Shown: piece by piece, positions 34,969-42,537 of the stretch
Layout: every line of letters begins with the position of its first letter
How positions within the stretch are numbered: position 1 is the first letter of the stretch
From: JAEVLT01 sp044598425
Lineage (GTDB): Bacteria > Bacillota > Bacilli > Bacillales > Cytobacillaceae
NCBI GenBank assembly: GCA_044598425.1
Contig: CP172536.1
Location: 1,674,001-1,738,000, forward strand
DNA length: 64,000 bases
Direction of reading: 5' to 3'
Notes under the pieces: model-generated
What the model was told of the DNA's origin: nothing
The model's input: the letters and a program-made list of their open reading frames with translations, nothing else
The model's database searches: none
Program-made: the position numbers and the translations under genes

Positions 34969-36572
34969 ACCATGTGACTTTTTCTTACCCAGATGCCGCT
35001 GCACCGGCTATTCGTAACCTTTCGCTAAAAATCGAAAAAGGGCAGTTTGTCGTCTTGTTCGGACCATCGGGTTCAGGGAAAAGCACGTTATTGCGTCTGT
35101 TAAAAAAAGAAATTCAGCCCCATGGCGAGCTTTCGGGAGATATTCTATTAAATGGGCAGCCACTTCAAGAAACTTCAGATGTCGGTTTCGTCTTTCAAGA
35201 TCCGGAGAACCAAGTTGTTGCGGATGATGTACTAAATGAACTTGTCTTTGGCTTGGAAAACAGCGGACTGTCGACAACTGAAATGAGAAGCAGGGTGGCT
35301 GAAATGGTTCATTATTTTGGCGCGGAGCAGCAGTTGCAGCAAAAAACGCAAGAGCTTTCCGGAGGGAAAAAACAGCAAATCAACCTGGCGTCTGTTCTTC
35401 TGATGCAGCCGGACATCTTGCTGCTGGATGAACCAACATCGCAACTGGATCCGGTAAGTACAAGAGAATTGCTCGATCTGTTAGTCCGCCTAAATGAAGA
35501 ATTTGGCATGACGATCCTTTTAGCAGAGCATCGGCTTGAAGAAATCATTGCCCTTGCAGATAAAATGGTGTTCATGGAAAAGGGGCAAGCGGTTGAGGAA
35601 GGCGATCCGCGGTTTGTTTTAACAAAACTTTGGTCATCCCCTTATCGCGACTATGTTCCAAGCATTCCCGCACTTTTTTTAAAATTAAACGGCCAAGGTG
35701 CAGTGCCTTTAACGGTGAAAGAAGGAAGAAACTGGATTAATGGCTTCGAGATTCAGCATAAGCCGGTGGAGACGTCAAGAAGCGTGGAAGGCAAAGTCAT
35801 TTTCCAAATCAAGCAAGCTTTTTTTCGTTATAACAAAGAGAAAAACTTTGTGCTTGATGAGCTCGATTTCCGTCTGAACAAAGGCGAAGTGTACGCCTTA
35901 ATGGGTGGAAATGGTTCAGGTAAGTCGACGCTTTTGAAGATGGCATGCGGGATCCTAAAGCCTGAACACGGCAGAGTGTTTTTTGATAACAAGCCGCTGA
36001 AAGCCTGGAAAAATAAAGATTTCGTTAAAAGGGTTGGTTACTTGCCGCAAAATCCAAAGCTTTATTTTCTCCATGATACGGTTGAGAAAGAAATGGAAGC
36101 AGCGATGAAGCAATGGAACCTGACCGACCGTGACGAAATTGGCCAATTATTGGAAAGACTCGGGATTTCGGCTTTAACTCAAAGCCATCCGTATGATTTA
36201 AGCGGCGGGGAACTCCAGAAAGCAGCTCTTGTCTGCTTGCTTATGCGTAAGCCGGATCTATTGCTTCTCGATGAACCGACAAAAGGGTTAGATCCTCTGT
36301 CGAAAAAAAATCTCGCTTCGATACTTACCGAGTTAAAACAATCGGGTGTGACCATCCTGATGTCTACTCATGACATTGAATTTGCCGCACAATATGCAAC
36401 TGCATGCGGGATGATGTTTCAGGGAAAGGTCACCTCTGAAGAAGTACCTGAACGTTTCTTTAACGGTAATTTCTTTTATACAACGATGAGTCAGCGGCTT
36501 TTTCGTCATATTCCTGATCACAGAATTCTGACTGCTAAGGAGGCGGCGCAGCAATGCCATCCAAAAAACTAG
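34950..36572 (+). CDS. ECF transporter fused double ATPase (EcfA-EcfA')
   Basis: A 540-residue protein with two complete ABC ATPase domains. Domain 1 (1-240) has Walker A G-P-S-G-S-G-K-S-T (38-46), signature L-S-G-G-K and Walker B L-L-L-D-E-P-T-S. Domain 2 (about 285-520) has G-G-N-G-S-G-K-S-T, L-S-G-G-E and L-L-L-D-E-P-T-K. It powers the ECF transporter. ATG 34950 follows ATAGGAGG; the longer open frame from 34857 runs inside the T gene and has no ribosome site. The fused arrangement resembles YkoD of the thiamine-related system. Confidence 0.9.
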   Translation: MAYIELNHVTFSYPDAAAPAIRNLSLKIEKGQFVVLFGPSGSGKSTLLRLLKKEIQPHGELSGDILLNGQPLQETSDVGFVFQDPENQVVADDVLNELVFGLENSGLSTTEMRSRVAEMVHYFGAEQQLQQKTQELSGGKKQQINLASVLLMQPDILLLDEPTSQLDPVSTRELLDLLVRLNEEFGMTILLAEHRLEEIIALADKMVFMEKGQAVEEGDPRFVLTKLWSSPYRDYVPSIPALFLKLNGQGAVPLTVKEGRNWINGFEIQHKPVETSRSVEGKVIFQIKQAFFRYNKEKNFVLDELDFRLNKGEVYALMGGNGSGKSTLLKMACGILKPEHGRVFFDNKPLKAWKNKDFVKRVGYLPQNPKLYFLHDTVEKEMEAAMKQWNLTDRDEIGQLLERLGISALTQSHPYDLSGGELQKAALVCLLMRKPDLLLLDEPTKGLDPLSKKNLASILTELKQSGVTILMSTHDIEFAAQYATACGMMFQGKVTSEEVPERFFNGNFFYTTMSQRLFRHIPDHRILTAKEAAQQCHPKN

Positions 36573-37246
36573 CGGTCAATCTTTTATTTTTACTAATGCT
36601 TAGCGGCCTCCTGCTGTTGTCGCTCTGGTGGGAAGACTATTATTTATGGATCAGCTTTGCGGTTGTGACGTTCTCGCTTTTATTTTTACTCATCCGGTTT
36701 GAGCAAAGAAAAGTGGGAGCAAGAGAGTTGGTTCTTCTGGCTGTTCTGGCAGCGATTGCGGCTGTTGCCCGGATTCCGTTTGCGAGCATTCCAAGTGTGC
36801 AGCCGACAAGCTTTGTGATCATCATGTCAGGCTTTGTCTTTGGCGCAGAGAGCGGGTTTATGATTGGAGCGGTGGCAGCTCTTGCATCCAACATGATTCT
36901 TGGACAGGGACCGTGGACACCATGGCAAATGGCGGCATGGGGATTGGTCGGCTTTACGGCTGGACTTCTTCGGCATTCCAGATTCATGAACCATCCCTGG
37001 GGCAGAATAGCCTTTGGCATTGGTTGGGGATTTTTGTTTGGCTGGATCATGAATATTTGGGGATTCTTTGCCTTTACACAGTTCGGCAATCCCATTACCA
37101 TCAAAATGATTGTCGCCTATTTTGCCGGGAGCGTCCTGTTTGATTCTTTCCATGCTCTGTCAAACGCTTTTTTCCTCCTCGTATTCGGGAATAGCTGGAT
37201 TAAAAGCTTGACAAGATTTAAACGAAAATATGGATTGCTTCAGTAA
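36554..37246 (+). CDS. ECF transporter S component, probable cobalamin-specific
   Basis: A 230-residue membrane protein with about six or seven hydrophobic segments, including V-L-A-A-I-A-A-V-A-R-I-P-F and G-F-V-F-G-A-E-S-G-F, characteristic of ECF S components. The S component sets the substrate. Cobalamin is inferred from the B12 riboswitch and from CbrT-like S components known to carry B12; the sequence alone does not prove it. It starts inside the end of the ATPase gene (AAGGAGG upstream). Last gene of the operon. Confidence 0.8.
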   Translation: MPSKKLAVNLLFLLMLSGLLLLSLWWEDYYLWISFAVVTFSLLFLLIRFEQRKVGARELVLLAVLAAIAAVARIPFASIPSVQPTSFVIIMSGFVFGAESGFMIGAVAALASNMILGQGPWTPWQMAAWGLVGFTAGLLRHSRFMNHPWGRIAFGIGWGFLFGWIMNIWGFFAFTQFGNPITIKMIVAYFAGSVLFDSFHALSNAFFLLVFGNSWIKSLTRFKRKYGLLQ

Positions 37247-37310
37247 GGAAGAACTTTAAGGGTTGCACTTTTCTCTGCTAAAGTATAAGATTAAGACGTA
37301 TGTTGCGAGA

Positions 37311-37402
37311 CTACTAGGGGTGCCTCAACCGGGCTGAGAGAAAAACAGGCTGTTTTTCAACCCTTCGGACCTGATCTGGGTAATCCCAGCGGAGGAAAGT
37401 AG
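37311..37402 (+). ncRNA. TPP riboswitch 1 of a tandem pair
   Basis: Complete THI box: CTACTAGGGGTGC, GGGCTGAGAG, a variable stem with AAAAACAG/CTGTTTTT, ACCCTTCGGACCTGATCTGGGTAATCCCAGCGGAGGAAAGTAG. It is followed by its own terminator and then a second TPP-like element before the NCS2 permease operon. Confidence 0.93.
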
Positions 37403-37430
37403 CGAAAATCGTTTACCTTCTGTTGCTTTT

Positions 37431-37466
37431 TAAGTCAGGTCCCCATGGGTTCCTGGCTTTTTTGAT
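37431..37466 (+). terminator. Terminator of TPP riboswitch 1
   Basis: AAGTCAGG pairs with CCTGGCTT (one G-U pair) and is followed by a T-run, directly after the first aptamer. Confidence 0.7.
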
Positions 37467-37504
37467 TTTTTAATAGATAAAATGGGGGGATGGGTTACGA
37501 TAAA

Positions 37505-37590
37505 ATGGGGGCTTGTGAAATCAGGCTGAGAGCATAGCTGTATCGCTATCGACCAAGGACATGATCTGGGTAATGCCAGCGGAGGGATAA
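37505..37590 (+). ncRNA. TPP riboswitch 2 of the tandem pair (diverged)
   Basis: GGGGGCTTG, AGGCTGAGAG and GATCTGGGTAATGCCAGCGGAGGGA are in the TPP order and spacing. The usual ACCTGATCTGG reads ACATGATCTGG, one base off consensus, and the 5' arm is less regular. It lies about 100 bp after the first copy and 78 bp before the permease start. A weak GCGC/GCGC hairpin with a T-rich tail follows at about 37618-37645. Confidence 0.7.
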
Positions 37591-37667
37591 TGTGTATCAT
37601 ACATATTTTTGTATCAAGCGCTCATAAACGGGCGCGATTTTAATTTGAAAAACGAGGAGAAACTACG

Positions 37668-38969
37668 ATGAAAAATGAAAAAATTGAAATTGGACTTGAT
37701 GAAAAATTACCACCCGCAAAAGGGATCTTGTATGGACTTCAGCATGTATTCGTTTCGAATGTTTGGCTTGACCCGATCTTTGTGGCGGCAATGATTGGAT
37801 TGCCGCTAACGCTATCTGCCAATATTGTAAACGCGATTTTTATCGCGGCTGGTTTAGTTACGATCATTCAGGCGACAAAGCTTGTTCGCTTGCCGATTCT
37901 GCAGGGACCATCCGCTGCCTTCGACTCGATTATGATTGCCGCCGGGAAGGCAAACGGACTTGCAGCAGCGAGCGGCGGAATTTTCCTAAGCGCCATCATT
38001 GTGTTTTTCTTGTCTGTGACTGGATTAATCGGAAAATTAAAAGCTTTGTTTACGCCTGTAATCTCAGGAACGGTTATTTTTGTAGTGGGGATCTCGTTGT
38101 CTAGCTTCACTTTATTTGAGTTTTTAGGCGGAACACCTGGAATGAAAACTTTTGCGACTGCCGCTACTTTATCCATGTCGATTCCAACCGCAGTTATTGT
38201 TATTCTTTTATCCCTTTTTGGCAAAGGGGCATGGAAGTCTTTTTCCTTTTTAATCGCGTTAGTTGTCGGCGATATCATTGCATTTGCTTTGGGGAAAACG
38301 AATTTCTCCATGATCGCTGACAAAAGCTGGTTTGGCTTGCCGCATTTTCTGCCATATGGCGGGTTAACATTTGAGTGGGGAGCTTTCATTACATTCTTTA
38401 TTGCCTATATTGTCGCAGTGATTGAAGCAATGGGGGTGTACGAAGCTTCAGCTGAAATGCTAAAAATCGATTTGGATTCGAAACGGATTCGCAATGGCTT
38501 TGCCGGAGAAGCTGCTGGTTCATTTGTTTCATCGCTGATCGGAGGATTTCCAACAACCGCCTACGGGCAAAACGTTGGTTTATTGCGGTTAACGGGTGTG
38601 GTCTCAAGGCAGCCTGTTTTGATTGCTGGAATCATCTTTTTAATTTTAGGCTTTGTGCCAAAAGCGGGAGCATTGCTTGCTTTAACACCTGATGCCGTTG
38701 TCGGCGGGATCTTCTTGCCGGCAGCCGCGAGCTTAGTGTTCACGGGAATTTCAATACTTGGAAAGATCGAAAAAACAGAAACGAATTATATGATTATCGG
38801 TTTATCCTTGCTTTTGTCCATCAGTTTGCCAACATACTTTAAAGATGTGAAAGGAACAGCCGCAACATTTTTATCCAATAGTATTTTCATAGCAGCTTTT
38901 TCTTCGATCGTATTGCAGCTGATTTTAGTCAATTTGCCAAAGCGTTTAAGAAAAGAGGAAGGTAAATGA
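37668..38969 (+). CDS. NCS2-family permease under TPP control
   Basis: A 433-residue permease with about 13 membrane segments. The UraA/xanthine-type motif region reads L-Q-G-P-S-A-A-F-D near residue 78, and A-V-I-E-A-M-G-V-Y near 252 corresponds to the substrate-binding segment (usually ending ET/EA-G). The family moves nucleobases with protons or sodium. Because it is the first gene after two TPP riboswitches, the cargo is more likely a thiamine precursor or breakdown product, perhaps a pyrimidine. CGAGGAG precedes the ATG; its stop overlaps the next start (ATGA). Confidence 0.85.
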   Translation: MKNEKIEIGLDEKLPPAKGILYGLQHVFVSNVWLDPIFVAAMIGLPLTLSANIVNAIFIAAGLVTIIQATKLVRLPILQGPSAAFDSIMIAAGKANGLAAASGGIFLSAIIVFFLSVTGLIGKLKALFTPVISGTVIFVVGISLSSFTLFEFLGGTPGMKTFATAATLSMSIPTAVIVILLSLFGKGAWKSFSFLIALVVGDIIAFALGKTNFSMIADKSWFGLPHFLPYGGLTFEWGAFITFFIAYIVAVIEAMGVYEASAEMLKIDLDSKRIRNGFAGEAAGSFVSSLIGGFPTTAYGQNVGLLRLTGVVSRQPVLIAGIIFLILGFVPKAGALLALTPDAVVGGIFLPAAASLVFTGISILGKIEKTETNYMIIGLSLLLSISLPTYFKDVKGTAATFLSNSIFIAAFSSIVLQLILVNLPKRLRKEEGK

Positions 38970-40063
38970 GAGAGGATTCGATTAACATTGTGAACGATAT
39001 CCTTCAATTTATTGAAAAAAACGATGAAACAAACTTTGATACGCTAGCATTAAAATTGTTTCGTTTTCAATTTCAATACAATCAAGCCTATAAAAAGCTT
39101 TGCCAAGCAAAGCGAAAAACACCATTGACCGTAAAAAACTGGCAGCATATTCCGCTAATTCCGATTCAAGGATTCAAAGAATTAACGCTAACATGTGAAC
39201 CTCCTGAAGAAGCGGAAGCAGTATTTATGACAAGCGGGACAACGAACCCGAATGCAAAAGGGAAAAACTATCATCCGACGCTCGCTGTTTGGGACGCATC
39301 AATGAAACATCCGTTTAAGAAGTATGTTTTGCCAGATGTTGAAAAAATGACGATTTTTGTTTTATCGCCAGCAGTGGATCTGAATCAAAATTCGTCCCTT
39401 TCCCGCTATTTATCGAACGCCGTTGCCTATTTCGGCACAGAAACTAGCCGCTCCTTTTTCACTGCAGATGGTTTGGATATGGAAGCAGTTGCCGCTCGGT
39501 TAAGAGAATGTGAGGAACTCGGTGAACCGGTTATGCTGATGGGAGCAACGTTCGCCTATGTCCATCTGTTGGATTATTTTAAAGAAAAAAATCTCCGTTT
39601 TCAGCTTGCGGAGGGAAGTCGTATTTTTGATACAGGAGGGTTTAAAGGCCAAGCGCGCGAAGTGGAAATGGAACAATTATACAACCTGTTCGCGGAATTT
39701 TTCCATGTTGAACGACACATGTGCATCAATATGTATGGGATGACGGAATTAAGTTCGCAAATCTATGACCAGACCATCCGTTCTACTTATGAAAGCGAGC
39801 AGACAATTTTTGATAAAACAGGGCCCGCATGGGTAAAAACGGTGATACTAGACACAAACACACTTGAGCCTGTTCCAGATGGCAAGGTGGGCGTTATTGC
39901 CCACTATGACTTGGCCAATTGGAATTCATGTCTGGCGATTTTAACAGAAGATATCGGCTACCGCACCGAACATGGTTTCGTCTTGCTTGGAAGGGTTCAA
40001 GGCTCGGAGGCAAGAGGCTGTTCAATCGCTATTGATCAGCTGCTGCAGTCGAACCGGGGGTAA
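38966..40063 (+). CDS. LuxE-like acyl-protein synthetase
   Basis: A 365-residue adenylate-forming enzyme of the LuxE/acyl-protein synthetase family. It has the ATP loop M-T-S-G-T-T-N-P-N-A-K-G near 90, N-M-Y-G-M-T-E-L near 255 and the LuxE-type end G-R-V-Q-G-S-E-A-R-G-C-S. In luminous bacteria LuxE activates a fatty acid as acyl-AMP and moves it, as a thioester, to the LuxC reductase. The same pairing is seen here with the next gene. No luciferase genes are present. The TPP riboswitches point to a thiamine-related carboxylic acid as substrate (inference). Confidence 0.85.
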   Translation: MREDSINIVNDILQFIEKNDETNFDTLALKLFRFQFQYNQAYKKLCQAKRKTPLTVKNWQHIPLIPIQGFKELTLTCEPPEEAEAVFMTSGTTNPNAKGKNYHPTLAVWDASMKHPFKKYVLPDVEKMTIFVLSPAVDLNQNSSLSRYLSNAVAYFGTETSRSFFTADGLDMEAVAARLRECEELGEPVMLMGATFAYVHLLDYFKEKNLRFQLAEGSRIFDTGGFKGQAREVEMEQLYNLFAEFFHVERHMCINMYGMTELSSQIYDQTIRSTYESEQTIFDKTGPAWVKTVILDTNTLEPVPDGKVGVIAHYDLANWNSCLAILTEDIGYRTEHGFVLLGRVQGSEARGCSIAIDQLLQSNRG

Positions 40064-40084
40064 ACAGAAGGAGAGGCAGTAACT

Positions 40085-41527
40085 ATGCAAGTTTTTCAAG
40101 CGTATTGGATCCCAAAATCAGTTGAGCTGCCTGATGTTCGTGAACAGATGATCGAATCATCCTATAAACTGGTATTTCCAGTTTTAACGAGCGAAAAAAT
40201 TCATGAGATTGCCGCAGTGATTCAGCAAAATCGGGCGGACTATCTGGCGCAGCTCACAACGGGTGATATAGTCAAAAAAATTGATCATGCCGTTCAGAAA
40301 TGGCTTGATCCTGAATATCCGCTACGCCAGCAGGCGGAAACGCTGATCCCGAAAATCACCGGATATGATCCGGAAATGGTGCGGCTAGAATTGAAAAAAT
40401 ATATACGAACGTTTCGCAAAAAAGAATTGCTGCGCTTTTTAGATGAAGAATTTGACCAACCGACGATGCTTGACGAGTTTCGGCCGCGCAAAACCGGCGG
40501 CCTGAGCCGGGCATATGGGCCGCGGGCGATTTTTCACGTTTTTTCCGGAAATGTCCCGGGTGTGCAAATTTGGAGTTTGATCATGGGGCTTTTACTGAAG
40601 GCAGCCAATCTTGGCAAATCTTCGACGGCAGAGCCGCTGCTGCCGGTATTATTTGCTCAATCACTAGCCGAGGTAGATCCGCAATTGGCCGAAACGATTG
40701 CGGTTCTCCCCTGGAAAGGCGGAATGAGGGAGCTGGAGCAGGCGGCAGTAGACAGTGCCGAAGCCGTGATTGTCTATGGCTCGAATAAAGCAGTAGAAGC
40801 AGTCCGGCAATTGGTTCCTTTGACAAAAAAGTTTTTAACATATGGTCATAAAATCAGCCTTGCTATCATCGGCAAAGAAGCGCTGACTCCAGACCACTTC
40901 TATGAAACGATTCACAAGCTAGCCGAGGATGTTTCCATCTATGATCAACAAAGTTGTCTGTCGCCGCAGTCCATACTGGTTGAAGACGGCGGTACGATCA
41001 GTCCGAAGCAGTTTGCGCAAATGCTTGCAGCAGAACTCGATCGTTATGCGAAAAAAAGACCGAGGGCAGCGATAACGGATGAAGAGGCAATGTCGATACA
41101 TAACATGCGCAACCAAGCCGAGCTGGAAGCGGTGGCTAATCAGAAAATCGCTTTGTACGCCAGTCAGCATGATACATCCTGGACGGTTGTTTATCACGAC
41201 GAACCGGGTTTTGCCGGTTCGCCTTTGAATCGATTCATTCATGTTTTCGCATCTGAAACATTGGAAGTGGATCTTCCGAAAATAAGGGAGTTTGAAAAAT
41301 ATCTCCAGTCTTGCGGTTTAGCTGTTTCACCGAATCGGCTTCTTTCCATTGCTGAGTTTCTCGGTTCGCTCGGTGTCAATCGGCTAACACCGATTGGAAA
41401 AATGAACAGTGCGAAGCCGGGCTGGCACCATGATGGCCGCTTTAATTTGCTCGATCTTGTCCGTTTTACAGATATTGAACGGGGACTTGAGGACGAGCTT
41501 GAACAGTTTGATCCGGATGTGGAGTAA
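40085..41527 (+). CDS. LuxC-like acyl-CoA/acyl-protein reductase
   Basis: A 480-residue reductase of the LuxC family (aldehyde dehydrogenase fold), usual length. The probable catalytic Cys lies in Y-D-Q-Q-S-C-L-S-P-Q near residue 293, and a nucleotide-binding segment with V-I-V-Y-G-S-N-K is near 230. LuxC reduces the acyl group delivered by LuxE to an aldehyde with NADPH. The gene follows the LuxE-like gene by 21 bp with AAGGAGAGG upstream, so the pair should act together on one carboxylate. Confidence 0.87.
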   Translation: MQVFQAYWIPKSVELPDVREQMIESSYKLVFPVLTSEKIHEIAAVIQQNRADYLAQLTTGDIVKKIDHAVQKWLDPEYPLRQQAETLIPKITGYDPEMVRLELKKYIRTFRKKELLRFLDEEFDQPTMLDEFRPRKTGGLSRAYGPRAIFHVFSGNVPGVQIWSLIMGLLLKAANLGKSSTAEPLLPVLFAQSLAEVDPQLAETIAVLPWKGGMRELEQAAVDSAEAVIVYGSNKAVEAVRQLVPLTKKFLTYGHKISLAIIGKEALTPDHFYETIHKLAEDVSIYDQQSCLSPQSILVEDGGTISPKQFAQMLAAELDRYAKKRPRAAITDEEAMSIHNMRNQAELEAVANQKIALYASQHDTSWTVVYHDEPGFAGSPLNRFIHVFASETLEVDLPKIREFEKYLQSCGLAVSPNRLLSIAEFLGSLGVNRLTPIGKMNSAKPGWHHDGRFNLLDLVRFTDIERGLEDELEQFDPDVE

Positions 41528-41555
41528 GTTATTTTTGCAGAAAGGGAGGCTTGCC

Positions 41556-42323
41556 ATGAACGTTAAGGATAAAATTGTTTTGATTACGGGTGCAAGCAGG
41601 GGAATCGGTGCTGCCATTGCGAAAAAGTTTGCGGCTGAGGGGGCATTTGTCGGAGTCAATTATTTGAAAAATCAAGAGCTCGCTGCAATGGTAGTGGAAG
41701 AGATTGAATCACTAGGTGGCCAAGCGGCAACACTTCAAGCGGATGTTCGCAATCCAGACCAAGTGCAAAAGATGATCGAGCAACTAACGGACTCTTTTGG
41801 CGGGATCGATGTCGTTGTCAACAATGCGTTAAGCCATTATACGTTTAATCCGAAAACAAGGAAAACAGCTTGGGAAATGGACTGGCACGATTATGAGAGT
41901 CAATTGGATGGCAATGTGCAGGGCGCTTTTAATATTTGTCAAGCAGCGATTCCTTTTATGAAGGAGCAAATGTCAGGTAGAATCATTAATATTGTCAGCA
42001 ATTTAATCGATTTCCCTGTAGTTCCGTACCATGACTATACGACCGCGAAGATGGCCTTGCTTGGTTTTACCCGTACCTTGGCAGCCGATCTTGGTTCGTT
42101 TGGGATTACGGTCAATGCTGTTTCGCCGGGGCTTACCTACCCAACTGATTCAAGTGCTGATACAAAAGAGGATGTGCGCGAATCGATCATTCAGTTGACG
42201 CCTATGCACCGGCTGGCAACTCCGGACGACATTGCCGGCGCTGTTGTTTTCCTCGCTTCTGAATGGGCGTCTTTTATTACTGGACAATGCTTGAATGTGG
42301 ATGGCGGATTGGTGATGAAATAG
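41556..42323 (+). CDS. SDR-family oxidoreductase (FabG-like)
   Basis: A 255-residue short-chain dehydrogenase. It has the cofactor loop T-G-A-S-R-G-I-G near residue 12, N-N-A near 90 (with L in place of the usual G), Ser in I-V-S-N, catalytic Y-T-T-A-K near 157, and the C-terminal N-V-D-G-G. It resembles 3-oxoacyl-ACP reductases. Placed after LuxE- and LuxC-like genes, it would complete carboxylate to aldehyde to alcohol (inference). ATG 41556 has GGGAGGC upstream; a longer reading from 41409 lies inside luxC. A terminator follows. Confidence 0.88.
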   Translation: MNVKDKIVLITGASRGIGAAIAKKFAAEGAFVGVNYLKNQELAAMVVEEIESLGGQAATLQADVRNPDQVQKMIEQLTDSFGGIDVVVNNALSHYTFNPKTRKTAWEMDWHDYESQLDGNVQGAFNICQAAIPFMKEQMSGRIINIVSNLIDFPVVPYHDYTTAKMALLGFTRTLAADLGSFGITVNAVSPGLTYPTDSSADTKEDVRESIIQLTPMHRLATPDDIAGAVVFLASEWASFITGQCLNVDGGLVMK

Positions 42324-42345
42324 TCACGGTGCAAACAAATCATAT

Positions 42346-42379
42346 TGAAAAACACACGCAATTGCCGTGTGTTTTTTGT
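42346..42379 (+). terminator. Terminator of the TPP-controlled operon
   Basis: AAAACACACG pairs with CGTGTGTTTT across 7 bases, followed by TT. Confidence 0.88.
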
Positions 42380-42403
42380 TCAATAAAACCTTTGGAAAAA
42401 TAG

Positions 42404-42530
42404 TTGGAAAACTTTGTTCTCCTGAAAGGTTCATGGCGCCCGCAAATACCAGTATTTAGGTAAATGATGTCCTCATGAAGGGTTCATGGCGCCACTGAAC
42501 ACTAGATGATGGAAAACCTAGTCCTCATAA
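42404..42530. repeat. About 2.3 copies of a 53 bp tandem repeat
   Basis: GGTTCATGGCGCC recurs at 42428 and 42481 (53 bp apart). GGAAAACTTTGTTCT, GGTAAATGATGTCCTC and GGAAAACCTAGTCCTC start at 42406, 42459 and 42511 with the same spacing. The block is non-coding and lies just beyond the PBP stop. Confidence 0.65.
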
Positions 42531-42537
42531 AGTAATC

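Noticed and set aside
36640..37104. 154-codon open frame antisense to the ECF S component
   Set aside because: Antisense shadow of a hydrophobic gene; Pro- and Lys-rich with no motif.
38966..41527. A luminescence (lux) operon
   Set aside because: LuxE- and LuxC-like genes are present, but no luxA/luxB luciferase or luxD; the TPP riboswitches point to vitamin metabolism.
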